From Alphaproteobacteria bacterium (GTDB lineage: Bacteria; Pseudomonadota; Alphaproteobacteria; UBA2136; JALTLI01): a DNA stretch of 14,963 bases. The notes under the pieces were generated by a model. It did not search any database. It was not told the origin of the DNA and saw nothing but the letters and a program-made list of their open reading frames with translations. A program made the position numbers and the translations under genes. Below, in pieces: positions 1-6,945 of the stretch. The stretch is taken from positions 1 through 14,963 of the forward strand of contig JALTLI010000119.1 of the NCBI GenBank assembly GCA_027005635.1, in the 5' to 3' direction. Positions within the stretch are counted from its first letter, which is position 1; each line of letters begins with the position of its first letter.

Positions 1-2
1 CT

Positions 3-1739
3 TCAAACAGTAATACAATTGCAATGTTGGTATTAGTAGTACTAACAGCAGTTGCTACACTATATTTTTCAGGGCTAGATAGATACGGTTTATTTGATGT
101 AGATGAAGCAATTTTTGCCGAAGCAAGCGCCGAAATGCTTACAACAGGTAACTATGTTACCCCTGCATATAACGGAGAGCCACGCTACCACAAACCACCA
201 ATGATATATTGGATGCAGGCTGTTAGTATGAAATATTTGGATATTTCACCTCTTAGCGCTCGCTTACCTTCTGCATTGCTCGCATTTTTAACTATTATCT
301 GCTTTTATATTATTTTGGAAGGAATGACAGCTAACGGTAGATTTTCATTAATTGCCAGTGCAGTTTTAGGCATAAACCTATCATTTTTAATATTAGCCCG
401 CGCAGCAGTAGCAGATATGGCATTAATATTTTTTAGTTTAACCGCATCATTACTTATAATGAGCAATATTTTTGCCATAGAAAAACGTATTATGCCATCT
501 ATTATTGCTGGTTTTTTAATAGGTGCAGGCTTATTAAGCAAAGGCCCTATTGCCCTAATGATACCCTTAGTTGCGGTAGGTTGTACGGTTTTATTTTATG
601 GTAGTTTTATCCACAATTTAAAAAGATTAAATATTTTTGTAACCTTACTTGCTATTTTTATTACATTTATTCCTTGGGTTAAAATGATATATGATCAACA
701 CGGTTTAGATTTTTTTAATGAATTTATTTTTAAACACAACCTAGATAGATTTTTAGGTGGTTTTGGTAATTCTCATAGCCAATCTGGTATGTATTATATT
801 TGGGTGCTATTAATTGGGTTTTTCCCATGGGCATTTATTTTACCAAGTGCTATTTGGCAGGTTATTAATAATTTTTCTGGTTTATTTAAATCTGATAAAG
901 CTGAAAAAGTATTACCATTAATTGGTTTAGTTTGGTTTATTACTGTTGTGGTATTTTTTAGTTTTTCTGCTACTAAGCTTGCTCATTATATTGTTCCTGC
1001 TCTTCCTGGGGCAGCAATTCTAATTGCTTGGAGACTTGAACAAATAAAAAACACACCTCTTAGTAAATTAAATTTTGTTTTAATATTGCCAATTAGTATT
1101 GCCTTATCTGGTTTATTTATAGTATTTAAATGGCTACCAAGTGCAGCAACTGGTGAAGGTAAGCTTATGCCATATATAAACTTGATTGCTGAAAAGTTTG
1201 ATTTAACAATCCCAACAATTACAGATCCAATGCTTTTAAGTATAATTTCACAAAATATTAGTATTGGTATAGCACCAATTATTATAGGTGCAATTTTATT
1301 AATTGGTACTATAACTGGGTTTATATTTTTAACTAATGGACACCGCCAAGGAATTGCAATTTTAATAACATCAACTTTTAGTGCTTATTTACTACTTGTA
1401 CTTTCTGTTGTTCCTACTATTTATGCTTATGCTCAACAACCACTAGCTAATATAGGTGAAAAAATAAAAGAAAACTCAACCAAAGATACAAAACTATTTT
1501 TTGTTGCAATGCACCAACCAAGTGTAAGATTTATAAGTGGCAAGGAATTTACACCTGTTGATGCACCAGCTCAATTGCGTAATGAAATATTCAAAAAGCA
1601 CAATATGCTAGCTGTGGATATGCAGCATGTAAAAGAAACAATGAAATTTATTCCAAAAAGGTTTAAACTAAAAAAATCATGTAATGGTGGTTACTGTTTA
1701 ATTGAAGCAGACTACAACTTAAAAAGAAGGATACACTAA
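3..1739 (+). CDS. ArnT/PMT-family lipid-linked glycosyltransferase, 5' end probably cut by window edge
   Basis: Integral inner-membrane glycosyltransferase of the GT-C fold (ArnT/PMT_2 type). The family moves a sugar from a polyprenyl-phosphate donor onto lipid A or another envelope acceptor on the periplasmic face. After a first hydrophobic helix comes the family's first periplasmic loop, with DVDEA (residues 25-29 counted from the ATG at 24) and the RYHKPP motif (54-59). Many membrane helices follow, then a soluble C-terminal part of about 100 residues. Length is close to the roughly 550 residues of E. coli ArnT. The frame is open to the left edge. The ATG at 24 has no Shine-Dalgarno and would start directly inside the first helix with no charged N-terminus, so I think the true start lies left of the window. 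Its TAA overlaps the ATG of the next gene (TAATG), so the two are coupled. The sugar and acceptor are unknown. Confidence 0.88.
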   Translation, partial: SNSNTIAMLVLVVLTAVATLYFSGLDRYGLFDVDEAIFAEASAEMLTTGNYVTPAYNGEPRYHKPPMIYWMQAVSMKYLDISPLSARLPSALLAFLTIICFYIILEGMTANGRFSLIASAVLGINLSFLILARAAVADMALIFFSLTASLLIMSNIFAIEKRIMPSIIAGFLIGAGLLSKGPIALMIPLVAVGCTVLFYGSFIHNLKRLNIFVTLLAIFITFIPWVKMIYDQHGLDFFNEFIFKHNLDRFLGGFGNSHSQSGMYYIWVLLIGFFPWAFILPSAIWQVINNFSGLFKSDKAEKVLPLIGLVWFITVVVFFSFSATKLAHYIVPALPGAAILIAWRLEQIKNTPLSKLNFVLILPISIALSGLFIVFKWLPSAATGEGKLMPYINLIAEKFDLTIPTITDPMLLSIISQNISIGIAPIIIGAILLIGTITGFIFLTNGHRQGIAILITSTFSAYLLLVLSVVPTIYAYAQQPLANIGEKIKENSTKDTKLFFVAMHQPSVRFISGKEFTPVDAPAQLRNEIFKKHNMLAVDMQHVKETMKFIPKRFKLKKSCNGGYCLIEADYNLKRRIH

Positions 1740-2680
1740 TGTCTAACAAAATTGATATATCTATTATAGTACCTATGTATAATGAGGAAGAGTCTCTCCC
1801 TCATTTAATAAAAAGCATTCAAAATACCATGAAAAAAACAGATTTAACTTGGGAACTTTTAGGTGTAGATGATGGCTCTAGTGATAAAACAGTAGAAGTA
1901 ATGAAAAAAGAAGCCAAAAAGTGCAAAGAATTTAAACCACTGTACTTGCGCAGAAACTACGGACAAACCGCAGCCATGCAAGCAGGATTTGATAACGCAA
2001 AAGGTGAAGTTTTTATTACAATGGATGGTGATTTACAAAATGATCCAAGTGATATCCCTATGCTTTTAGATGTTATGAAAAAAGAAAATGCAGATATTGT
2101 ATCTGGCTGGCGCAAAAACCGTAAAGATGATGCCTTCCGTTCTTTTCTTTCAAGACAAGCTAACAAACTTTTGGGGCATGTTACCGGTGTTTTTCTGCAT
2201 GATTTTGGCTGTTCTTTAAAAGCTTATAAAGCAGAAGTTATGGACGGAGTAAAAATTTACGGTGAGCTACACCGCTTTATACCTGCCATTGTAGCACAAA
2301 ATGGTGCAAAAGTAGTGGAAGTGGAAGTTACTCACCATGCTAGAGAATTTGGTGTATCTAAATATGGTAATATTGGCAGAATGTTTAGAGTATTTTTAGA
2401 TGTACTACTTTTACGCTTTTTACTTAAATACCTTCACCGCCCACTTCATGCCTTTGGTATGACAGGTATTGTTTCACTTGGTTTTGGTGTACTGCTTGGT
2501 GCTTACCTAACAGCCTTAAAGATTTTTGGTGAAAATATTGGTAACAGACCACTACTAATTTTAGCTGTAATGCTAATAATTATGGGGGTTCAACTTATTG
2601 GTATGGGTATTTTAGGTGATATGTTAATGCGTATTTACCACGAACCACAAGGGCGTAAACAGTATAATTTACGTAAATAA
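1739..2680 (+). CDS. Family 2 glycosyltransferase, polyprenyl-phosphate sugar synthase (DPM1/ArnC type)
   Basis: 313 residues. The family joins a nucleotide-activated sugar to undecaprenyl phosphate on the cytoplasmic face, making the donor used by GT-C enzymes. The GT-A domain opens with SIIVPMYNEEESL (8-20), followed by VDDGS (43-47), RNYGQTAAMQAGF (72-84) and the metal-binding DGDLQNDP (96-103). The REFGVSKYG stretch (202-210) is typical of DPM-like enzymes. Two C-terminal membrane helices lie at about 240-262 and 271-294, as in ArnC/GtrB-type enzymes. The start overlaps the stop of the upstream ArnT-like gene by one base. This pairing suggests donor synthesis and donor use in one pathway. 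A strong terminator follows 18 bases after the stop. I cannot tell which sugar is used (Ara4N, galactosamine, glucose or another). Confidence 0.92.
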   Translation: MSNKIDISIIVPMYNEEESLPHLIKSIQNTMKKTDLTWELLGVDDGSSDKTVEVMKKEAKKCKEFKPLYLRRNYGQTAAMQAGFDNAKGEVFITMDGDLQNDPSDIPMLLDVMKKENADIVSGWRKNRKDDAFRSFLSRQANKLLGHVTGVFLHDFGCSLKAYKAEVMDGVKIYGELHRFIPAIVAQNGAKVVEVEVTHHAREFGVSKYGNIGRMFRVFLDVLLLRFLLKYLHRPLHAFGMTGIVSLGFGVLLGAYLTALKIFGENIGNRPLLILAVMLIIMGVQLIGMGILGDMLMRIYHEPQGRKQYNLRK

Positions 2681-2697
2681 ATAACCTACAACATAAC

Positions 2698-2726
2698 AAA
2701 AAACCAGTGCAATGCACTGGTTTTTT
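2698..2726. terminator. Bidirectional intrinsic terminator between convergent genes
   Basis: A perfect 7-bp stem, CCAGTGC (2704-2710) with GCACTGG (2714-2720), closes a 3-nt AAT loop. Six A's precede it (2698-2703) and six T's follow (2721-2726), so either strand reads as stem plus U-tract. It sits between the plus-strand glycosyltransferase (ends 2680) and the minus-strand orphan (ends 2736) and would serve both. Confidence 0.88.
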
Positions 2727-2735
2727 GTTGCTATT

Positions 2736-3113
2736 TCAGCAACCGCTGGAGGAACTTCCCTGTTCCTCATTTTGTTTAACAATTTTTAAGCGCATGCGCT
2801 CAAACCCTTGAGCGCGGACTTCTTCTGCGCTTTCGTCGTCACCCAGTTTGCGCAGGCCATCTAAGTTCCCCCAGAATGTTGAACCGGTTGGCGCATAGGT
2901 GCAACCATTCATAAAGCCCGTGTAACACATAAGGGCTTGACCACCTTCAACTTCAATAATCTCAACAGTACCACCGTTGAGAACCGTAGGGCGTTCACCC
3001 TTTTTCATCACCCCGTAATTGGGGTTATCAACATCTCCATTAAGGGTAACAACGGCATCTTTCAATACCTCCCAAATACTACCTACAACTGGTTTACCAA
3101 ATTGAGTACTCAT
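2736..3113 (-). CDS. Orphan hypothetical protein, GC-rich, 125 aa
   Basis: I do not recognise a family. The protein is soluble with no signal peptide or membrane helix. Its N-terminal two thirds (PVVGSIWEVLKDAVVTLN, later GTVEIIEVEGG, then CYTGFMNGC) look like a small beta-rich domain, perhaps SH3-like. A charged helical part (about 92-117) and a flexible Ser-rich end, GSSSSGC, follow, leaving Cys as the last residue. The start is secure: AGGAG (complement of 3120-3124) lies 6 nt before ATG. The gene stands out. By my count 92 of 180 bases at 2821-3000 are G or C, against 20 of 60 at 11101-11160 and 12 of 60 at 601-660. It is also the only gene here that ends in TGA. A predicted promoter and leader lie upstream and a terminator lies just after the stop, so it is probably monocistronic. 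Recent transfer is likely but unproven. Confidence 0.75.
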   Translation of the reverse strand: MSTQFGKPVVGSIWEVLKDAVVTLNGDVDNPNYGVMKKGERPTVLNGGTVEIIEVEGGQALMCYTGFMNGCTYAPTGSTFWGNLDGLRKLGDDESAEEVRAQGFERMRLKIVKQNEEQGSSSSGC

Positions 3114-3122
3114 GATTAGCTC

Positions 3123-3194
3123 CTAAGTTTTAAAAAAAATTATTAAACAATCAGAAACCCTGTAAAAAGATAAAAAAGATGCCTGTAAAGGCAA
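3123..3194 (-). CDS. Possible leader mini-ORF (23 aa, TTG start) upstream of the orphan gene
   Basis: On the minus strand, a GGAGG (complement of 3203-3207) lies 8 nt before a TTG at 3194-3192. The TTG opens 23 codons (MPLQASFLSFYRVSDCLIIF, then FKT) that end at a TAG (3125-3123). That TAG overlaps the AGGAG of the 2736-3113 gene, and the two frames are in phase. The arrangement is what a translationally coupled leader peptide would look like. Against it, the start is not ATG and the Phe/Leu/Ile-rich peptide is what AT-rich DNA produces by chance. It could also be a former N-terminal extension cut off by the TAG. Confidence 0.3.
   Translation of the reverse strand: MPLQASFLSFYRVSDCLIIFFKT
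3180..3193 (-). promoter_or_regulatory. Leader hairpin followed by T-run (possible attenuator)
   Basis: On the minus strand TGCCT-TTAC-AGGCA forms a 5-bp stem with a 4-nt loop. TC and then TTTTTT follow, like a weak intrinsic terminator inside the leader of the 2736-3113 gene. The ACAGG of its right arm is repeated at the complement of 3159-3163. Either copy could instead pair with an upstream CCTGT (complement of 3208-3212), so mutually exclusive folds are possible. It could also simply be a weak terminator for the small gene at 3267-3488. Confidence 0.3.
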
Positions 3195-3226
3195 ATTTAA
3201 ATCCTCCACAGGTTGATATTAGTTAA

Positions 3227-3255
3227 ATTGTAAGGTTATATTTAGTAAATTGCAA
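3227..3255 (-). promoter_or_regulatory. Sigma70-type promoter for the orphan gene
   Basis: On the minus strand, TTGCAA (3255-3250) and TACAAT (3232-3227) are separated by exactly 17 nt. The predicted start is near 3220, which gives a leader of roughly 105 nt before the ATG at 3113. Each box differs from consensus at one or two positions. Confidence 0.5.
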
Positions 3256-3266
3256 GAGTATAGTAA

Positions 3267-3488
3267 TTAGCCTCTTGCTGCTTTTAATCTATAAGCCTCG
3301 TTTTCTCTAGTAATACGCCCTTGATCAACTACTAATTTTTGTTTTCCATGGCTTTGTTTAGATGGGATACTTTTATCTAGCTTTGCTATGATAGCTTCAC
3401 CTTTTTTCTCAATAAATGTAGATATATCTTTAGTACTGTAATCCCCTAAATAAGCAACTGCTACTAAAAGTAAAATTAATTTAATCAT
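3267..3488 (-). CDS. Small hypothetical membrane or exported protein, 73 aa
   Basis: I do not recognise this protein. It begins MIKLILLLVAVAYLGDY, a short hydrophobic segment (about 3-14) that could be a signal sequence or single membrane anchor. A Lys-rich hydrophilic remainder follows, with no cysteine and no lipobox. The start is an ATG with only an AAAGAA-like ribosome site 6-7 nt away. Base composition matches the AT-rich surroundings. It lies 80 nt downstream of the DUF2059-like gene on the same strand with no convincing terminator between, so the two may be co-transcribed. Small AT-rich frames arise by chance, so this is a tentative gene. Confidence 0.45.
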   Translation of the reverse strand: MIKLILLLVAVAYLGDYSTKDISTFIEKKGEAIIAKLDKSIPSKQSHGKQKLVVDQGRITRENEAYRLKAARG

Positions 3489-3568
3489 AATTATTTCTTT
3501 ATTATTCTCTTCCCACTTATTTATGAAAAGATACTTTAATTAAATAACTGACATTTTATTTGGAATAA

Positions 3569-4003
3569 TTATTCTAAAGACAGTTCTTTACTTTCACTCA
3601 CAATCATATTTTCCAAAATTTTACCCATTGCAGCCTGAAAATAAGGCATTTTAACAGCAATACTTGCCCCTTCTTCGGTGCTATAAAAATTTAATAGTGC
3701 CTGTAATTCTCCTTCACTAAACTGAGAAGCCAAAAGCTGACTAGCATTTTTTAAATATAAATCTTTATTTACTGCTAAAACACTATCAGAAAAAACTATA
3801 TCTGTGGAATTTTCACGCATACTATCTATAATAATAGATAAAGCATCCATCATATGAGATTTTTCCACAACTAATTCTGCTAATTGTTGTTTATCCATTA
3901 CTATTGTTTGTTCTTGCTGTTGCGGTTTTTCGTATACAAATTCCTCTGCTAAGCTAGAAGTACTTATAAAACAAGCAACAAGTGCTAAAATTATACTATG
4001 CAA
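3569..4003 (-). CDS. DUF2059-like exported protein with TTG start
   Basis: 144 residues with an N-terminal signal peptide: a hydrophobic stretch at about 4-16 and a likely cleavage after Ala19 (SLA|EE). The C-terminal half is helical and carries QFSEGELQALLNFYSTEEG followed by KMP. That matches the pattern of DUF2059 proteins (acidic E-L-x-A-L-x-x-F-Y, then S/T-x-E-G). The function of that family is unknown and the product should be periplasmic. The start must be TTG at 4003: an in-frame TAA lies 9 nt upstream, AAGG sits 4 nt before the TTG, and the next ATG would remove the signal peptide. LVAC at residues 8-11 resembles a lipobox, but it lies too close to the N-terminus to be convincing. 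The gene is divergent from rplU. Confidence 0.75.
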   Translation of the reverse strand: MHSIILALVACFISTSSLAEEFVYEKPQQQEQTIVMDKQQLAELVVEKSHMMDALSIIIDSMRENSTDIVFSDSVLAVNKDLYLKNASQLLASQFSEGELQALLNFYSTEEGASIAVKMPYFQAAMGKILENMIVSESKELSLE

Positions 4004-4122
4004 TTTACCTTACTTTCTTTTTAATATTAAGTTTAATCACTGTATATGCACTATATAGGGGTTTTAAAATAACTACAATTACAATATATAATAATTTAAT
4101 TACTATGTTTTTCTAATTACAC

Positions 4123-4151
4123 TTGACACAAGGCTTAAAGTAACGTATTAA
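4123..4151 (+). promoter_or_regulatory. Sigma70-type promoter of rplU-rpmA
   Basis: A consensus -35 TTGACA (4123-4128) and a -10 TATTAA (4146-4151) are 17 nt apart. The predicted start near 4158 leaves a leader of about 36 nt before the rplU ATG at 4194. AGG at 4179-4181 is a distant ribosome site. This is the strongest promoter match on the plus strand here, as expected for ribosomal protein genes. Confidence 0.75.
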
Positions 4152-4193
4152 AATCAAGTTTCAACAATTAAATATATTAGGTAATTAAATATT

Positions 4194-4568
4194 ATGTACG
4201 CAATTTTAAAATGTGGTGGTAAACAGCTTAAAGTCCAAAAAGGTGATAAAGTAAGCATTGAACGTGTTATGAGTGAAGTAGGTGAAACTATCACTTTAGA
4301 CCAAATCATGTTACTAGCTGATGGTGATAATGTTACTGTGGGTACTCCACTAGTAGAAGGCGCAACTGTTTCTGCAAAAGTAACAGAGCAAATGAGAGAT
4401 AAAAAAGTAATTATCTTTAAAAAGAAACGTCGCCAAAACTACAGACGTAAAAAAGGTCACCGTCAATATCTTACAGTGATTGAAATCACAGATATTGCTA
4501 CAAAAGGTGGTAAAACAAAAGCAGCAGCCCCAAAAAAGGCGGCAACTAAAAAAGCAGCGGCTAAATAA
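4194..4568 (+). CDS. rplU: 50S ribosomal protein L21
   Basis: Structural protein of the large ribosomal subunit that binds 23S rRNA. It begins with the diagnostic MYAILKCGGKQLKVQKGDK and contains the basic RNA-binding loop KKKRRQNYRRKKGHRQ and the following LTVIEI strand. At 124 residues it is about 20 longer than E. coli L21 because of a Lys/Ala tail (from about residue 105 on: repeated KAA/AAK units), a common feature in alphaproteobacteria. It precedes rpmA by 31 nt, the usual L21-L27 pair, and is transcribed from the promoter at 4123-4151. Confidence 0.98.
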   Translation: MYAILKCGGKQLKVQKGDKVSIERVMSEVGETITLDQIMLLADGDNVTVGTPLVEGATVSAKVTEQMRDKKVIIFKKKRRQNYRRKKGHRQYLTVIEITDIATKGGKTKAAAPKKAATKKAAAK

Positions 4569-4599
4569 TAGCCCACTTAATTTAAGGAAAGTTTAAAAA

Positions 4600-4851
4600 A
4601 TGGCACACAAAAAAGCAGGTGGTAGTTCTCGTAACGGACGTGATAGTGAAGGTCGTAGACTAGGTGTTAAAAAATTTGGTGGTGAAAATGTTATTTCTGG
4701 TAATATCATTATTCGTCAACGTGGTACAAAATACCACCCTGGTGAAAATGTAGGTATCGGCAGAGATCATACTTTATTTGCCCTAAAAGATGGTAATGTA
4801 AGCTTTAAAAAAGGTTACAAAAACCGCACTTTTGTGAATGTAGACCTATAA
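4600..4851 (+). CDS. rpmA: 50S ribosomal protein L27
   Basis: Large-subunit protein whose N-terminus reaches the peptidyl transferase centre. MAHKKAGGSSRNGRDSEGRR is the classic L27 start, and GTKYHPGENVGIGRDHTLFA is the conserved core. The 83 residues match the normal family size. It starts with Ala-His after Met, so there is no cleaved N-terminal extension of the Firmicutes type. AAGGAA upstream provides the ribosome site. It is the second gene of the rplU operon and is followed by a terminator at 4883-4911. Confidence 0.98.
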   Translation: MAHKKAGGSSRNGRDSEGRRLGVKKFGGENVISGNIIIRQRGTKYHPGENVGIGRDHTLFALKDGNVSFKKGYKNRTFVNVDL

Positions 4852-4882
4852 TAGTTTAGTTTTCTTCACTAAAAATGATTTT

Positions 4883-4911
4883 AAAAAGGCCACATTTTAG
4901 TGGTCTTTTTT
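4883..4911 (+). terminator. Intrinsic terminator after rpmA
   Basis: The stem GGCCAC (4888-4893) pairs with GTGGTC (4900-4905), with one G-U pair and a 6-nt ATTTTA loop. Five A's precede it and T's follow at 4906-4911. It separates the ribosomal protein genes from obgE, which begins 23 nt later. obgE would depend on read-through or on a promoter inside rpmA. Confidence 0.75.
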
Positions 4912-4933
4912 ATAGCAATTAAAGGATTAACAA

Positions 4934-5986
4934 ATGAAATTCATAGATGAAGCAAGAATTGCCCTATATTCAGGAAAAGGTGGGGATGGTTGTGTAAGTT
5001 TCAGACGTGAGCGCTGTGTTGAGTTTGGTGGCCCAGATGGCGGTAACGGAGGTAAAGGTGGCGATGTTATTTTTATTGGTAACAGAAACCTAAATACTTT
5101 AATTGATTATAAATTTAAACAGCACTTTAAGGCTAAAAATGGTCAGCCTGGTATGGGGAAAAATAGAACTGGTTCAAGTGCCGATGATATTTACATTCCA
5201 GTACCGCTGGGTACAGAAATAATAGACGATGAAACCAGCGACATTTTAATGGATATCACCAAGGATGGACAAGAATATTTAGCCCTAAAAGGTGGACATG
5301 GCGGCAGAGGAAACGCATCTTTTGTTTCATCGGTTAACCGTACACCACGCCAAAATACTCCTGGTGGCGCAAAACAAGAAATGATGGTAAGGCTTGAACT
5401 TAAAGTTTTAGCTGATGTTGGTTTACTTGGTTATCCTAATGCTGGTAAATCAACTTTTATTTCTAGTGTTAGTGCAGCTAAACCGCGTATTGCTGGGTAT
5501 CCTTTTACTACATTAAAACCTCATTTAGGTATGGTTAGGCATTATAAAACAGATATGTTAATGGCGGATTTACCAGGGCTGATTGCTGGCGCTCATGCTG
5601 GTAAAGGTTTAGGACAACAGTTTTTGAAACATGTTTCAAGATGTAGCGCCCTACTTCATCTTATTGATGGAATGGTTGAAGAATTACCAGAGGTATCATA
5701 CGCTGTTATCCGTAATGAGCTAGAAGAATATGATAAAGAATTCGGCACAAAACTAGCAGATCTACCAGAATGTATAGCTTTAACTAAAGCAGATGCATCA
5801 TTTGAAGATGAAATAATTAATAAAGCTAAACAATTTACTAAAGTTACTGGTAAGCAAATTCATGTTATTTCTTCCCCTGCAAAAATGGGTATTGATGGTG
5901 TTTTAGATGAACTAAGCAGTTTTGTAACAGCCAAACGCCAAGCAGAAATTATTACAGAAGAAAAAGAAGTTCAAGAAGAAGATTAA
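4934..5986 (+). CDS. obgE: Obg-family GTPase ObgE/CgtA
   Basis: Essential ribosome-associated GTPase linked to 50S assembly and stress control. The N-terminal Obg fold (1-158) is glycine-rich (GKGGDGCVSFRRE, GGPDGGNGGKGGDV). The GTPase domain has G1 GYPNAGKST (166-174), the switch region with PFTT, G3 DLPG (212-215) and G4 TKAD (284-287), with SSPA as the probable G5. At 350 residues it lacks the long C-terminal extension of E. coli ObgE (390). It ends in a short acidic tail, as is common in alphaproteobacteria. AAAGGA gives a ribosome site before ATG. The order rplU-rpmA-obgE is widely conserved. Its stop overlaps the stop of the convergent flavoprotein gene by 4 bases. Confidence 0.98.
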   Translation: MKFIDEARIALYSGKGGDGCVSFRRERCVEFGGPDGGNGGKGGDVIFIGNRNLNTLIDYKFKQHFKAKNGQPGMGKNRTGSSADDIYIPVPLGTEIIDDETSDILMDITKDGQEYLALKGGHGGRGNASFVSSVNRTPRQNTPGGAKQEMMVRLELKVLADVGLLGYPNAGKSTFISSVSAAKPRIAGYPFTTLKPHLGMVRHYKTDMLMADLPGLIAGAHAGKGLGQQFLKHVSRCSALLHLIDGMVEELPEVSYAVIRNELEEYDKEFGTKLADLPECIALTKADASFEDEIINKAKQFTKVTGKQIHVISSPAKMGIDGVLDELSSFVTAKRQAEIITEEKEVQEED

Positions 5987-6945
5987 GTTACTAATTCATC
6001 AATAACTTGTTGAACAGAAAGTACCGAATTTATATTTTCTACACTTTTTCCTGCTTGTAAGTAATCTTTGCCCGTTTGTTTTATTGATGAGCGTTTTAAG
6101 CTCCACAATGATTTTAAGGCAAGAATAGTACGCATAATATATTTAAGTTTAGAACGAGACAAAAAGAATTTTTCTATTTTACTGGGTTTTAAACCATTTT
6201 TTTGAATAAATTCTGTATTAATAACAGAAACTGGTACACCTGTTATTCTTTCACTTAAAACAATATCTTGTTCTTTTGCTTTAATAATTGCTTGTTTGTA
6301 GCTATCACTTGCTGTGCATTCGGTGGTTACAATAAACCTTGTACCCATTTGCACTGCTACATAACCTTCTGATAACGCTTGATTATATCCAGTATTATCA
6401 CTAATTCCGCCAGCGCAAACAACTGGTAGATTAAATTTTTTTAATTGGTTAATTAATTTATCATATTTATAATTACCTGCATGACCACCAGCTCTATCAT
6501 TCACCGCAATTAAGCCATCAACACCTGCTTGTACTGCTTTTTCTGCCCATTTACTTTCGGTTACATCGTGGTAAACATAGCCACCACAACTATGAACTTT
6601 TTCAACTACCCAATCTGGCTTACCTAGTGATGTTATAAAGAATTTTATATCTTTTTTTAAAGCTATATCTAGCCATTCAACCATTTTTTGATGGTATTTT
6701 TTAGAACCTTTTTCAATTAATAAATTCATACCCAATGGTTTATTAGTTAATGATTTTATGTAATCTATCCCTTCAGCAAAATCATAACCATGAACATAAG
6801 TTAATGAAATTGGTTGAATAATTCCCAAAGCGCCGGCATTTGAAGCAGCAGCCACAAGTTCAGGGTTACTACATGGGTACATCGGCCCACAAATTATAGG
6901 ATACTTAACCCCTGTTTGTTGTAAAAAAATATTATCTTTTGCCAT
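5983..6945 (-). CDS. Nitronate monooxygenase-like FMN flavoprotein (2-nitropropane dioxygenase family)
   Basis: Cytoplasmic FMN-dependent TIM-barrel protein of the NMO/2-nitropropane dioxygenase family, in which members oxidise nitronates or act as quinone or enoyl reductases. Visible landmarks are PIICGPMYPCSNPELVAAAS (16-35), FMN-loop features, NDRAGGHAG (149-157) with His155 at the position of the catalytic His of class I enzymes, CAGGISD (177-183) and QMGTRF (199-204). At 320 residues the length is normal. The ATG overlaps the stop of the DUF4442 gene by one base (TAATG), and it is the last gene of the minus-strand export operon. The true substrate is unknown. In this setting a role in reducing or detoxifying an exported or acyl compound is conjecture. 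Confidence 0.88.
   Translation of the reverse strand: MAKDNIFLQQTGVKYPIICGPMYPCSNPELVAAASNAGALGIIQPISLTYVHGYDFAEGIDYIKSLTNKPLGMNLLIEKGSKKYHQKMVEWLDIALKKDIKFFITSLGKPDWVVEKVHSCGGYVYHDVTESKWAEKAVQAGVDGLIAVNDRAGGHAGNYKYDKLINQLKKFNLPVVCAGGISDNTGYNQALSEGYVAVQMGTRFIVTTECTASDSYKQAIIKAKEQDIVLSERITGVPVSVINTEFIQKNGLKPSKIEKFFLSRSKLKYIMRTILALKSLWSLKRSSIKQTGKDYLQAGKSVENINSVLSVQQVIDELVT

Noticed and set aside
305..541. Minus-strand open frame inside the ArnT-like gene, and similar antisense frames at 1957-2166, 10072-10281 and 13047-13271
   Set aside because: Each is fully contained in a well-supported gene on the other strand and shows no family features.
2736..2738. The single TGA stop as a hint of TGA recoded to Trp
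   Set aside because: Trp is encoded by TGG in the genes read here. Reading through this TGA would only run into the terminator, so the standard code fits.
2937..3119. Plus-strand open frame of 60 codons opposite the orphan gene
   Set aside because: It lies antisense to a gene with a clear ribosome site, has no recognisable domain, and its own start lacks a good ribosome site.
3556..3568. TTATT-TGG-AATAA inverted repeat just after the DUF2059-like gene's neighbour
   Set aside because: It is an all A-T stem with no proper T-tract placement, too weak to call a terminator.
4021..4036. Three TTAA units in a row upstream of the DUF2059-like gene, resembling CtrA-type boxes
   Set aside because: The spacings are 2 and 8 nt, not the TTAA-N7-TTAA arrangement, and TTAA is very frequent in DNA this AT-rich.
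4004..4120. A promoter for the DUF2059-like gene (TATATA and TATACA elements on the minus strand)
   Set aside because: No -35 match at a suitable distance was found, so I do not place one.
4501..4566. Repeat-like Lys/Ala coding at the end of rplU
   Set aside because: It is the usual low-complexity C-terminal tail of alphaproteobacterial L21, not a separate repeat element.
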